From: CAZFBR01 sp035353495 [NCBI: uncultured bacterium]
GTDB lineage: Bacteria; DAOPZR01
Reading direction: 5' to 3'
DNA length: 64,000 bases
NCBI GenBank assembly: GCA_964517215.1
Contig: CAZFBR010000001.1
Location: 33,977-97,976 of the forward strand
Shown: positions 8,661 through 16,537 of the stretch, in pieces
How positions within the stretch are numbered: position 1 is the stretch's first letter
How the letters are laid out: each line of letters opens with the position of its first letter
The notes under the pieces: model-generated
Told to the model about the DNA's origin: nothing
Seen by the model: the letters and a program-made list of their open reading frames with translations, nothing else
The model's database searches: none
Translations under genes and position numbers: made by a program

Positions 8661-9932
8661 ATGTTCAACCCCGCCGCGGAAACGCTTCCGGCGGAGGCCC
8701 TGCAGGCGCGGCAGCTGGAACTGCTGCGCGCGCTGGTGGCGCGCGCCCGGGCCGGCAATCCGCTGCACCGGGCGCGGCTGGCGGATATTGCGGTGAGCGA
8801 TTTGCGCACGACCGACGATATCGTCCGGCTGCCGTTCATGGACAAGGAACTGTTCCGCACGTCCTATCCGGTGCAGCTGGCCCTGACCCCCGCCGCGTCG
8901 TTTGTCGAAATGCACATGTCCTCGGGGTCCACCGGCACGCCGGTGGTCATGCCCTACACGCGTGCCGACCTGGCGCAGTGGGCGGAATGCATGGCGCGCT
9001 GTTTCATTATGGCCGGGGCCCGGCCGGGTGATCCCGTGCAGATTACCCCGTCATTCGGGCTGTTCAACGGCGGGTTCGGTTTTTATCACGGCGCGCGTGC
9101 GGCCGGGCTGTTCATCATTCCCACCGGCGCGGGCAACACCCAGCGCCAGCTCCGGCTGGCCCGTGACTTCCACACCCGCGTGCTGACGGGGGTGGTCTCG
9201 TACGGCCTGCGCTGCCTCGAGGTGCTCGAAGAGACGGGCGGACGACTGCCCGACCTGCAGATCGGCATGTTTGGCGCCGAAACCTTCTCCGAGGCGCTGA
9301 AGGAAAAGTTCCGCACCGCCTTCGGCCTCGAGGTCTTTGACATCTACGGCATGACGGAAACCGGCGGCGTCGGCACCCTGGGCATGGACTGTCCCGCGCA
9401 CGACGGCATCCACCTGTGGGAGGATCACTATCTCGCGGAAATCATCGATCCGGCGACCGGCAACCGGGTTCCTGACGGCACCGCGGGCGAACTGGTGGTC
9501 ACGTCGCTGACCCGTGAGGCGCTCCCGGTGATCCGGTTCCGCACCGGCGACTGCACCCGCATCGTCAGCCGCGCGCGCTGCGCCTGCGGGCGCACCCACC
9601 TGCGCCTCGCCCCGGTCACCGGCCGGGTCGACGACATGCTCATCATCAAGGGGGTCAATTTCTTTCCCCGCCAGGTCGAACAGGCGCTGATGGCCATTCC
9701 CGGGGTGGGGAACAACTGGCAGATCATTATCGAGGAGAACTGCGGGGTCAGGGATGTGCGCGTCAATGTCGAAGCCGCCCCGGCAGTCACCGGCTATCTG
9801 GTGGAAAAAGCGCTGAAGGAAGCGCTCGGCTTCTCGCCCAAGGGGGATGTGTTCCCGCTGGGCGCCCTGCCCCGCCAGGAAGGCAAGGCCCAGCGCGTGT
9901 TCCACCGCCAGCCCGACGGCTCGCTGCGCTGA
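8661..9932 (+). CDS. paaK: Phenylacetate-CoA ligase (AMP-forming), copy 1
   Basis: 423 residues of the ANL adenylating superfamily. The AMP-binding P-loop S-S-G-S-T-G-T-P-V-V is near residue 90, followed by Y-G-M-T-E-T-G-G-V and the hinge G-R-V-D-D-M-L-I-I-K-G-V-N-F-F-P. The family joins phenylacetate or related aryl acids to CoA using ATP. Beside iorAB it may use aryl-acetates or, in reverse, conserve energy from the aryl-acetyl-CoA that IorAB makes; this direction is inference. The ATG at 8661 is used; a GTG at 8655 overlapping the iorB stop is equally possible. Two paralogues lie at 30.6-33.6 kb. Confidence 0.9.
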   Translation: MFNPAAETLPAEALQARQLELLRALVARARAGNPLHRARLADIAVSDLRTTDDIVRLPFMDKELFRTSYPVQLALTPAASFVEMHMSSGSTGTPVVMPYTRADLAQWAECMARCFIMAGARPGDPVQITPSFGLFNGGFGFYHGARAAGLFIIPTGAGNTQRQLRLARDFHTRVLTGVVSYGLRCLEVLEETGGRLPDLQIGMFGAETFSEALKEKFRTAFGLEVFDIYGMTETGGVGTLGMDCPAHDGIHLWEDHYLAEIIDPATGNRVPDGTAGELVVTSLTREALPVIRFRTGDCTRIVSRARCACGRTHLRLAPVTGRVDDMLIIKGVNFFPRQVEQALMAIPGVGNNWQIIIEENCGVRDVRVNVEAAPAVTGYLVEKALKEALGFSPKGDVFPLGALPRQEGKAQRVFHRQPDGSLR

Positions 9933-9941
9933 CGGGTTGCC

Positions 9942-11087
9942 GTGCTCGCATATCTCGGTTTTTTCGCCATCTATGTCCTGGGGTACGGCGGCCTGCAGTA
10001 TTGCTGCTGGCGCAAACTGCGGCATCTCGTCCGGGGCCGGCGGCAGCGCGTGCTGTTCATGGCGTGGTTCATCCTGCAGCTTGCCCTGCCCATCCTCACC
10101 CGTGTCGCCGAACGCAGCGACTGGCTGCTGACCGCACGGCTGCTGGCCTGGCCCGGCTACCTGTGGATGGGATACAGCTTTCTGCTGTTGGTGTTCGCGA
10201 TGCTGATCGACCTGCCGGCAGGACTGCTCGTTCTCCTGCGCCGCCGCCGCCCGGACGCGGTTCCGCCGCCGGGAACCCCGCGCATCTTCAAACTGACCGG
10301 TCCTGTCGCCGCCGTGCTGGCGCTGCTGGTCACCCTGTACGGCGCGTATGCCGCGCGCCAGATGGTGATCGAACAGCATACCCTCACCACCGGCAAACTG
10401 CCGGCCGCCCTGCCCCGCCTGCGCATCGTCCAGATCTCCGACCTGCATATCGGGATCATGACCGACCCCGCCCGGCTGACCGACATTGTCGCGCAGGTGC
10501 GCGCGCTGCAGCCGGATCTGCTCGTCGCCACCGGCGACGTGGTCGACGGGACGATGGCGCCGCATCAGGCCGGCGCGGCCGCCTTTGCCGCACTGCAGCC
10601 GCGTTACGGGAAATTTGCCGTGACCGGCAACCATGAGTTTTATGCCGGCCTGGCCCAGGCCCTCACCTGGCTGAACGACGCCGGGTTCCAGGTGCTGCGC
10701 GGGGAATCATCCAATTACCACCGGGTTATCAACCTTGCCGGCGTCGACGATTACGCGACGAACGGCGAATTGCCGCGCGCGGTCGATGAACGCGAACTGC
10801 TGGCCACGCTGCCGCGCGACCAGTTCACCCTGCTGCTCCGCCATCGTCCGGACGTTCCGGCCAATACCGTTGGCCTGTTTGATTTGCAGTTGTCCGGCCA
10901 TACCCATCGCGGCCAGATCTTTCCCTTCACCGGCGTGGTCTGGCTGGCAACCGGCCATACCTCCGGCTGGTATGAAGCAGGGAACAATTCGCGCTTGTAT
11001 GTCAGCCGCGGCCTCGGCACCTGGGGCCCGCCGCTGCGCGTGTTCTCCCCGCCGGAGATTACGGTGTTTGATCTCGTGCGCGGATAG
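9942..11087 (+). CDS. Membrane-anchored metallophosphoesterase (YkuE-like)
   Basis: 381 residues. Three or four hydrophobic segments occupy roughly residues 1-130 (one begins L-A-Y-L-G-F-F-A-I-Y). They precede a calcineurin-like phosphoesterase domain with all five motifs: S-D-L-H-I-G, G-D-V-V-D-G, G-N-H-E-F-Y, a later L-L-R-H-R and S-G-H-T-H-R-G-Q. Such proteins bind two metal ions; YkuE-type members act on phospho-substrates at the membrane, but the substrate here is unknown. The GTG start follows the ligase stop by nine bases. The gene faces pgeF tail to tail, with five bases between them. Confidence 0.85.
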   Translation: MLAYLGFFAIYVLGYGGLQYCCWRKLRHLVRGRRQRVLFMAWFILQLALPILTRVAERSDWLLTARLLAWPGYLWMGYSFLLLVFAMLIDLPAGLLVLLRRRRPDAVPPPGTPRIFKLTGPVAAVLALLVTLYGAYAARQMVIEQHTLTTGKLPAALPRLRIVQISDLHIGIMTDPARLTDIVAQVRALQPDLLVATGDVVDGTMAPHQAGAAAFAALQPRYGKFAVTGNHEFYAGLAQALTWLNDAGFQVLRGESSNYHRVINLAGVDDYATNGELPRAVDERELLATLPRDQFTLLLRHRPDVPANTVGLFDLQLSGHTHRGQIFPFTGVVWLATGHTSGWYEAGNNSRLYVSRGLGTWGPPLRVFSPPEITVFDLVRG

Positions 11088-11092
11088 CGCGC

Positions 11093-11863
11093 TTATCCGG
11101 TCAGCATGATCACCGCGGCCTGACGGCCGGTGACCCCGTCGCGACGGTAGGAGAAATAGGCGCGGTTGCAGATGGTACAGTCCGGGGAGAGTTCAATCCG
11201 GTCTGCCGGCACGCCTGCCGCCAGCAGTTGCGCCCGGTTGATCCCGGCCAGGTCCAGCGTCGGCTGGCCGTCGGGCGCCCGCCCGATGAACTGCGCCGCG
11301 TCCGCCGGCCGGGCCGCACGCAGTTCCGCCACCGCCGCCGCATTCACCGCATAGCAGCAGCGGCCGGCGGCCGGACCGATCGCGGCCTGCAGGGTGCGCG
11401 GCGCGCAGCCATACCGCTGCACCAGATGCCGCACCGCCGCCCCGGCGGCATCCGCCAGCGTGCCGCGCCGGCCGGCGTGCATTGCGGCAACCGCCCGCCG
11501 CTGCGGGTCGAAGAGCAGGAGCGGCAGACAGTCGGCAGTGCGCACCATCAGCGCCACCCCCGGGGTGGCCGTCGCCAGCCCGTCGCACAATCCCGCCCGC
11601 CCGCCGGGCACCGGTCCGGTCACATCGATCAGCTCGATGCCGTGCACCTGTGTGGCAAAGCAGACCTGTTCCGGCGCCACTGACAGGAATGCGGCCAGCC
11701 GGCGCAGGTTTTCCGCCGTTGCCGCGTCAGCATCACCGACATGAAATCCGAGGTTGAGCGAGGCATAGGTTGCCGCCGACACGCCGCCCGCGCGGCGCGT
11801 AAACAGCGCCCGGCATCCGTTGCCCGACCAGTCGGGTTGCAGCCCCAGTTCGGCATGGTTCAT
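11093..11863 (-). CDS. pgeF: Peptidoglycan editing factor / laccase-domain protein (YfiH family)
   Basis: 256 residues. The family's V-H-G motif (T-Q-V-H-G), the R-T-A-D-C-L-P-L-L-L block with its metal-binding Cys, and H-A-G-R-R-G-T-L-A-D are all present. The usual W of H-A-G-W-R-G is R here. YfiH proteins are copper/zinc oxidoreductase-fold enzymes that remove wrongly built muropeptide precursors in E. coli and have polyphenol oxidase or purine nucleoside activities in other members. The ATG at 11863 gives M-N-H-A-E-L; another ATG at 11875 is possible. It is divergent from greA, whose promoter lies in the gap. Confidence 0.85.
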   Translation of the reverse strand: MNHAELGLQPDWSGNGCRALFTRRAGGVSAATYASLNLGFHVGDADAATAENLRRLAAFLSVAPEQVCFATQVHGIELIDVTGPVPGGRAGLCDGLATATPGVALMVRTADCLPLLLFDPQRRAVAAMHAGRRGTLADAAGAAVRHLVQRYGCAPRTLQAAIGPAAGRCCYAVNAAAVAELRAARPADAAQFIGRAPDGQPTLDLAGINRAQLLAAGVPADRIELSPDCTICNRAYFSYRRDGVTGRQAAVIMLTG

Positions 11864-11922
11864 GGCCCGCACCATACCCGTTTTTCGCCGCCCGCGCAAG
11901 ATGGCGCGCGCCGGCGGCGCGG

Positions 11923-11952
11923 TTGACTTTTCCGGCAGGGACGCGATATACT
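11923..11952 (+). promoter_or_regulatory. Sigma-70-type promoter for greA
   Basis: TTGACT, an 18-base spacer, then TATACT. It lies 57 bases before the greA start in the divergent gap with pgeF. Confidence 0.65.
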
Positions 11953-12009
11953 CGGCGCATGGTTGGGTGCGCGCCCGCAGCGACGCCGCCCGCACGGAGG
12001 AATGCGGCA

Positions 12010-12483
12010 ATGATCGAGCATATCCGCAAAAAGATTATCGATGAGCTGAGTCAGCTCAAATACGAACTCGAAGTGACCCTGCCCAAGGCAATCGAAATTG
12101 CGCGCGGGCACGGCGACCTGTCGGAGAATGCCGATTACTCCGCCGCGCTCGAACGGCGTGATTTCTGCCAGGCCCGCGTGGGGCAGCTGTTGCAGCGTTC
12201 GGCGATGCTGCAGGATGTCAAGGAAGAGGATATTCCCGTCGGCGTGGTCGGGCTCGGCTCGCTGGTCACGGTGTATGACAACGAAGACGAGGAGGAGGAG
12301 CAGATCGAGCTGGTGGTGGGCGGGAGTGAGATCAAGCCCGGCCAGGTGACGATCAGCTCACCCTACGGCAAAGCGCTGACCGGACACAAAGTCGGGGATG
12401 AAGTCGCCATTACCCTGCCCTTCGGCACCCGCATGGTGAAGATCACCGGGCTGAAAACCATCCACGAAATCGTCAAGGGCTGA
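12010..12483 (+). CDS. greA: Transcription elongation factor GreA
   Basis: 157 residues. The N-terminal coiled coil ends in the tip acidic motif G-D-L-S-E-N-A-D-Y, whose Asp and Glu promote cleavage of backtracked RNA in the RNA polymerase secondary channel. The C-terminal globular domain starts at about residue 80 with G-S-L-V-T-V-Y-D and contains the P-Y-G-K-A-L block. GreA rescues stalled polymerase. The ATG at 12010 follows GGAGG. The E-D-E-E-E-E-Q acidic stretch between the domains is more acidic than usual. Single gene with its own promoter. Confidence 0.95.
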   Translation: MIEHIRKKIIDELSQLKYELEVTLPKAIEIARGHGDLSENADYSAALERRDFCQARVGQLLQRSAMLQDVKEEDIPVGVVGLGSLVTVYDNEDEEEEQIELVVGGSEIKPGQVTISSPYGKALTGHKVGDEVAITLPFGTRMVKITGLKTIHEIVKG

Positions 12484-12484
12484 A

Positions 12485-12516
12485 CGCGGCCGCTGGCGGC
12501 GCCGGGAGCGGCCGCG
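12485..12516. terminator. Strong hairpin between convergent greA and glycosyltransferase gene
   Basis: A perfect 10-bp inverted repeat (CGCGGCCGCT at 12485-12494, AGCGGCCGCG at 12507-12516) with a 12-base loop directly follows the greA stop. There is no T-tract on either side, so termination is only suggested by position. The rest of the gap to 12616 shows nothing I can name. Confidence 0.35.
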
Positions 12517-12616
12517 GTCTCCGGCAGCCGCCGTATCCCCGTGAAGGAATTCCTGCCGGCGCCCGCGGCCAACCGGCAGCTGCGTTTCCGCGGGAAGCTG
12601 ATGGCAGCGGCCGGTG

Positions 12617-14026
12617 TCAGGTGCCGAACCCGCGCCGGGTCATCCGCCCCCAGCCCTTGCGGCGCAACAGCGCGGAAACAATTCCCTGCAACCGCCAGAA
12701 ATTGATCAGCTGGCGATAGCCGAAATTCTCGACCAGCGCCAGCGCAAACAGCAGGACGACATCCCGCAGCCGCTGATAGCGGCGCAGGGTCAGTTCCTCG
12801 AGTCCCACCGCCGCCAGCGACAGCACCGCCCCCAGCACAAATGCGACCATGAAAAACGCCAGCGCATAGTGCGGGGTGACAATACCGCCGGCCACCGAAG
12901 CGGCAAACACCACATAGCCGAGAAACTCGATTACCGGACCCAGCATCTCCAGAAAATAGAAATAGGGGAAGGCGATCAGGCCGATGCCGCCGTAGCGCGG
13001 ATTGAACAGCATGCGCCGGTGCCGGGCCAGGGTTTCGGTCAGACCGCGCTGCCAGCGGTCGCGCTGGCGGCGCAGCACGGCAAATTTTTCCGGACATTCC
13101 GTCCACGCCACCGGATCGGGGACAAAGCCGATGCGGTACGGCACCTGCTGTTCGCGGCAATACCGGTGCAGGCGCACCACCAGTTCGACATCCTCCCCGA
13201 CCGTGTCGCGGGTATAGCCGCCGGCGCACACCACCACATCGCGGCGGAACACGCCAAAGGCGCCGGAGATAATGAAGGTGGCGTTGACCGCATCCCAACC
13301 CATGCGCCCGGCGAGGAAGGCGCGCAGGTATTCCATCACCTGGAAACGTGCCAGCCATGAACGCGGCAAGCCCACCTGCCGGACCAGGCCGTCGCGCACT
13401 GTGCAGCCGTTGACGATGCGGATGATTCCGCCCGTGGCGACCACCCGGGTGTCTTCGACAAAGGGCCGGACAATGCGCAGCAGGGATTCGCGTTCAAGCA
13501 GGGTGTCCGCATCCAGGGCACAGAAGAGCGGCGTCCGGCAGAAACTGACCCCGACGTTAAGCGCATCGGCCTTGCCGCCGTTCTCCTTGTCGATCACCCA
13601 CAGCTGCGGATAGCGCGCGCTGCGATAAATCCCCCGCACTGCCTGCGCCGGCAGCGCCGCCGTCGGCAGACGTGCCGCCGGCTGCAGGGCATACGCCTCC
13701 TGCAGGCGCGCCAGCGTGCCGTCCTGCGAGCCGTCATTGATGACCATGATCTCGTAGTCGGGATAGATCAGGGTCAGCAGCGCCCGCACGCTGTCCACGC
13801 AGGTTTGTTCCTCGTTATAGGCCGGGGCCAGCAGCGTCACCGGCGGGGCAATATCGCCGGTCAGCACCTGCGCCGCGTCCAGCGCCTTCAGCCGCCGGGC
13901 ATACCGGGTCAGGCCGCGAAACGCGAAGATGCTGGTCAAGAGATAGACACTGTTGACCGCGATGAAATAGGCGAGCACCAGCCAGTTGAAGGCATGCAGG
14001 ATCGACCAGGCCAGGGCGCTGCTCAT
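12617..14026 (-). CDS. Membrane-bound processive glycosyltransferase, family 2
   Basis: 469 residues. An N-terminal membrane segment at about 8-33 is followed by a GT-A catalytic domain: A-P-A-Y-N-E-E, I-N-D-G-S-Q-D-G-T, A-L-D-A-D-T, V-G-E-D-V-E-L and the Q-R-D-R-W (QxxRW) motif of processive synthases. Several C-terminal membrane helices follow. The architecture is that of poly-N-acetylglucosamine or other exopolysaccharide synthases; the sugar made is not predictable. It starts inside the stop of the HEAT-repeat gene (ATGA) and is the last gene of a seven-gene operon. The preceding regulator and HEAT protein probably control or scaffold it; that link is inference. Confidence 0.85.
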   Translation of the reverse strand: MSSALAWSILHAFNWLVLAYFIAVNSVYLLTSIFAFRGLTRYARRLKALDAAQVLTGDIAPPVTLLAPAYNEEQTCVDSVRALLTLIYPDYEIMVINDGSQDGTLARLQEAYALQPAARLPTAALPAQAVRGIYRSARYPQLWVIDKENGGKADALNVGVSFCRTPLFCALDADTLLERESLLRIVRPFVEDTRVVATGGIIRIVNGCTVRDGLVRQVGLPRSWLARFQVMEYLRAFLAGRMGWDAVNATFIISGAFGVFRRDVVVCAGGYTRDTVGEDVELVVRLHRYCREQQVPYRIGFVPDPVAWTECPEKFAVLRRQRDRWQRGLTETLARHRRMLFNPRYGGIGLIAFPYFYFLEMLGPVIEFLGYVVFAASVAGGIVTPHYALAFFMVAFVLGAVLSLAAVGLEELTLRRYQRLRDVVLLFALALVENFGYRQLINFWRLQGIVSALLRRKGWGRMTRRGFGT

Positions 14027-15072
14027 TGCTGCTGCTCCAGTTGGCGGAACAGCGCGGCGCGCGGATGCCCGGCCGCCGCCAGCCGGGCCAGTTCGCCCGC
14101 GCCGTGCAGCCGCTGCAGCGCCCGCGCCGCCGCCATCGCCACCCATACCGAGGCATCGTCCAGCAGCGGGCGCAGGAACGGGGCATCGGCCGGCAGCCCG
14201 AACGCCGCCAGGGCGGCCGCCGCCTGACCGCGCAGAATCGCGTCAGGATCCCGCAGCAGCAAACGGACCGTCGGCAGCTGTTCCGCGGTCCCGACCGCCG
14301 CCAGCAGGCGCAGCGCGGCGGCGCGCAATTCGCGGTCGCTCGTTGTCGTCGCTGCCAGTGCGGCGGCGGGTGCGGCGGCGGCGGCATGATGCAGCTGCCG
14401 CAGCGCTTCCGCCGCCACGAGGCGCGTCTGCACCGGCGCCTGCGCGTCGGTGAAGCAGGCCAGCAGCTGGTCGCTGGCGGGCGGCCGTGCCAGGAGTGCC
14501 GCCAGATACCGCGGCTGCCACAAGGCAAAGCGCGGCATCACGGCCAGCAGTTCCGGCAGGAACCGGGTTCCGGCGGTTGTCGCCAATGCCCGCGCCGCAG
14601 TCATCGCCACCAGCGGAGAGCGATCCTGCAGTGCCGCGAGAAACAGGGTCTCATACCGGCCGGCGGCCAACTGGCCCAGGGTCTGCACGGCCCGGGCACG
14701 CTGCTCCGCATCGCCGTTAGCGGCCTGACCCTCGATATGCCGGAGATACGGCAGTGCGAGCTGGCTCAGCCGCTCGGCTTCGACGCCGCGCAGGCGCTGC
14801 CGCAGGCGCAGCAGGTAATCGAGAAAACGGGCGGCATCGGCCGGGGCAACCGCCGGCGGTGCCGCCGGCTCGCCGGCCAGCGCCGCGAATACCGGCGCCT
14901 GCCACTCCTGTTCCAGCCGAAGCCAATGCGCTGCCCGCCGCCGGTTGCGCCGTCGCAACAGGATCGCGCTGCAGGAAAACGCCAGCGCCAGCAGCAGCAG
15001 GAGCGCGATGCTGATAGCCAGGATCCGGAGCAGGTGATCCTGCGCCGTCAGGGAAAAAAAGGCGGTGAGCAT
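14023..15072 (-). CDS. Membrane-anchored HEAT-repeat protein
   Basis: 349 residues. One transmembrane helix lies at about 14-40 (I-L-A-I-S-I-A-L-L-L-L-L-A-L) with a following R-R-R-N-R-R-R stretch, so the rest is predicted cytosolic. From about residue 130 on, alanine- and leucine-rich helix pairs repeat roughly every 30 residues (for example A-V-Q-T-L-G-Q-L-A, A-A-R-A-L-A-T-T, A-A-E-A-L-R-Q-L, A-A-A-L-A-A-F-G), typical of HEAT or PBS-lyase repeats. These usually bind partner proteins. It lies between a two-receiver regulator and a glycosyltransferase, overlapping the latter, so a scaffold role in polysaccharide synthesis is plausible but unproved. Confidence 0.75.
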   Translation of the reverse strand: MLTAFFSLTAQDHLLRILAISIALLLLLALAFSCSAILLRRRNRRRAAHWLRLEQEWQAPVFAALAGEPAAPPAVAPADAARFLDYLLRLRQRLRGVEAERLSQLALPYLRHIEGQAANGDAEQRARAVQTLGQLAAGRYETLFLAALQDRSPLVAMTAARALATTAGTRFLPELLAVMPRFALWQPRYLAALLARPPASDQLLACFTDAQAPVQTRLVAAEALRQLHHAAAAAPAAALAATTTSDRELRAAALRLLAAVGTAEQLPTVRLLLRDPDAILRGQAAAALAAFGLPADAPFLRPLLDDASVWVAMAAARALQRLHGAGELARLAAAGHPRAALFRQLEQQQ

Positions 15073-15075
15073 CAG

Positions 15076-16515
15076 CTATTTCCGGCGCAACAGCCGCCGG
15101 GCGCGCGCCACGAGCTCCGTCGGGGAGAAGGGTTTGGTCAGATAGTCGTTGGCGCCCAGTTCCAGCCCGCGGCTCAGATCGTGCTCCGCACTCAGTCCGG
15201 TGAGGATGATGACCGGCACACCGGTGCAGTCCGGCCGGGCGCGCAGTTCCCGCAGCACCTGCAGACCGTCCTTGACCGGCATCTGCACGTCGAGAAGGAT
15301 GAGGTCGTACCGCTCGTGCGCAACGGCCTGCAGCGCGGCCTGGCCGTCCGCAACCTGATCGACCGTCATTCCCTCGCGCTGCAGGCGATGGCTGATCAGG
15401 GCGACGAAGAGCGGATCGTCGTCGGCCAGCAGGACCCGCTGACGCTGGCCGATACTGCAGGATTCCGGGGTTACCGTGCAATTGCGTCCATGGCTTTTTG
15501 CCGCCTCAAGGCAGCGCGCGGCCGCATCTGCCGCCAGCGGCAGCTCGGCAACCGTGACCGGCACCACGCCGGCGGAAAAGGTCGGCGGCGGCGGCGGGTC
15601 TGTCGCCAGACGCTGCCGCACCCCCGCGATTGCCGCTGCCACCGCCGCCAGCGGTCCGGCGGCATACAGCAGGAGCACGGCGCTGTCCGTCCAGCGACTG
15701 ATTGCGACGGGCGCGGGGGTCGCTGCGCGCAGCAGCCCGAGCAGCCGGCGCAGCAAGGCATCGCCCGCGGCCATCCCGCGTGCGGCGTTGAGTGCGGCCA
15801 GATTATCGACGTCCAGCATCGCCAGGCATGGCGGATTATCCGCGGCGGCGGTCCGGACTGCGCCGGCAAACGCCGACACCAATGCGGCGCGATTGCCGGC
15901 TGTTGCCAGCAGGTCCGGTGGTGCGGCGGTATGCTGATCCAGTTGCGCACTGACCGCAGCCAGGACCTGCGCCGGGGCAAAGGGTTTGGCGAGACAGGCT
16001 GCCGCCCCCAGCGCCAGGCATTCGGCCTGCACCGCATCGCCGATCCTGCCGGAGAGCACAATCACCGGAACGGTGGCGGTTGCGGGCTGTTCCCGGAACT
16101 GCACCAGCAGATTGCGGCCGTCAATGTCACCCAGCATCAGATCAAGCAGAATCAGGTTGGGCGGTTGCGCCGCAATCAGCTGCTCCGCCTGGACCGCAGT
16201 GGCAGCGCTGAGGACCGTCCGGCCCGGTCCGCGCAACAGGTCGCCCAGCAGCTGGCGCATGGCCTCATCATCGTCGATAATCAGTACGGTCGCGCCGGCC
16301 GCGCCGGCCATGGCATCGAGTGCCGCCAGCAGTTCGCGGGCGGCCGCCGCCATCTCCTCCGGCGGCGCGGTCCGCACCCGCTGCTGCGCTGCTGCCACGG
16401 CGTCGGAAACCGGCTCCGGGATGGTCGCTGCCAGCCGGCGGACCGTGGCGGCCAGCTCCGTCGCCGATTCCTGATGGGTCAGCGCCAGCCGCAGCGCCGC
16501 GCGCGTGGCATTCAT
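15076..16515 (-). CDS. REC-(degenerate GGDEF)-REC response regulator
   Basis: 479 residues. Receiver 1 is at about 75-190 (I-I-D-D-D-E, L-I-L-L-D-L-M-L-G-D, L-A-K-P-F). A GGDEF-like domain occupies about 200-345: it keeps the family fold cues (M-L-D-V-D-N-L-A-A-L-N, G-D-A-L-L-R-R-L), but R-W-T-D-S-A stands where the signature should be, so cyclase activity is not expected. Receiver 2 is at about 360-479 (L-A-D-D-D-P, L-I-L-L-D-V-Q-M-P-V-K-D-G, L-T-K-P-F-S). The first about 70 residues are helical and may be a dimer or phosphotransfer-like helix pair. No kinase or DNA-binding domain is present. It probably signals by protein contact to the HEAT/glycosyltransferase pair, which follows within a few bases. 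Confidence 0.8.
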   Translation of the reverse strand: MNATRAALRLALTHQESATELAATVRRLAATIPEPVSDAVAAAQQRVRTAPPEEMAAAARELLAALDAMAGAAGATVLIIDDDEAMRQLLGDLLRGPGRTVLSAATAVQAEQLIAAQPPNLILLDLMLGDIDGRNLLVQFREQPATATVPVIVLSGRIGDAVQAECLALGAAACLAKPFAPAQVLAAVSAQLDQHTAAPPDLLATAGNRAALVSAFAGAVRTAAADNPPCLAMLDVDNLAALNAARGMAAGDALLRRLLGLLRAATPAPVAISRWTDSAVLLLYAAGPLAAVAAAIAGVRQRLATDPPPPPTFSAGVVPVTVAELPLAADAAARCLEAAKSHGRNCTVTPESCSIGQRQRVLLADDDPLFVALISHRLQREGMTVDQVADGQAALQAVAHERYDLILLDVQMPVKDGLQVLRELRARPDCTGVPVIILTGLSAEHDLSRGLELGANDYLTKPFSPTELVARARRLLRRK

Positions 16516-16537
16516 CGGCGAATCCTGGTTGGGGCAG

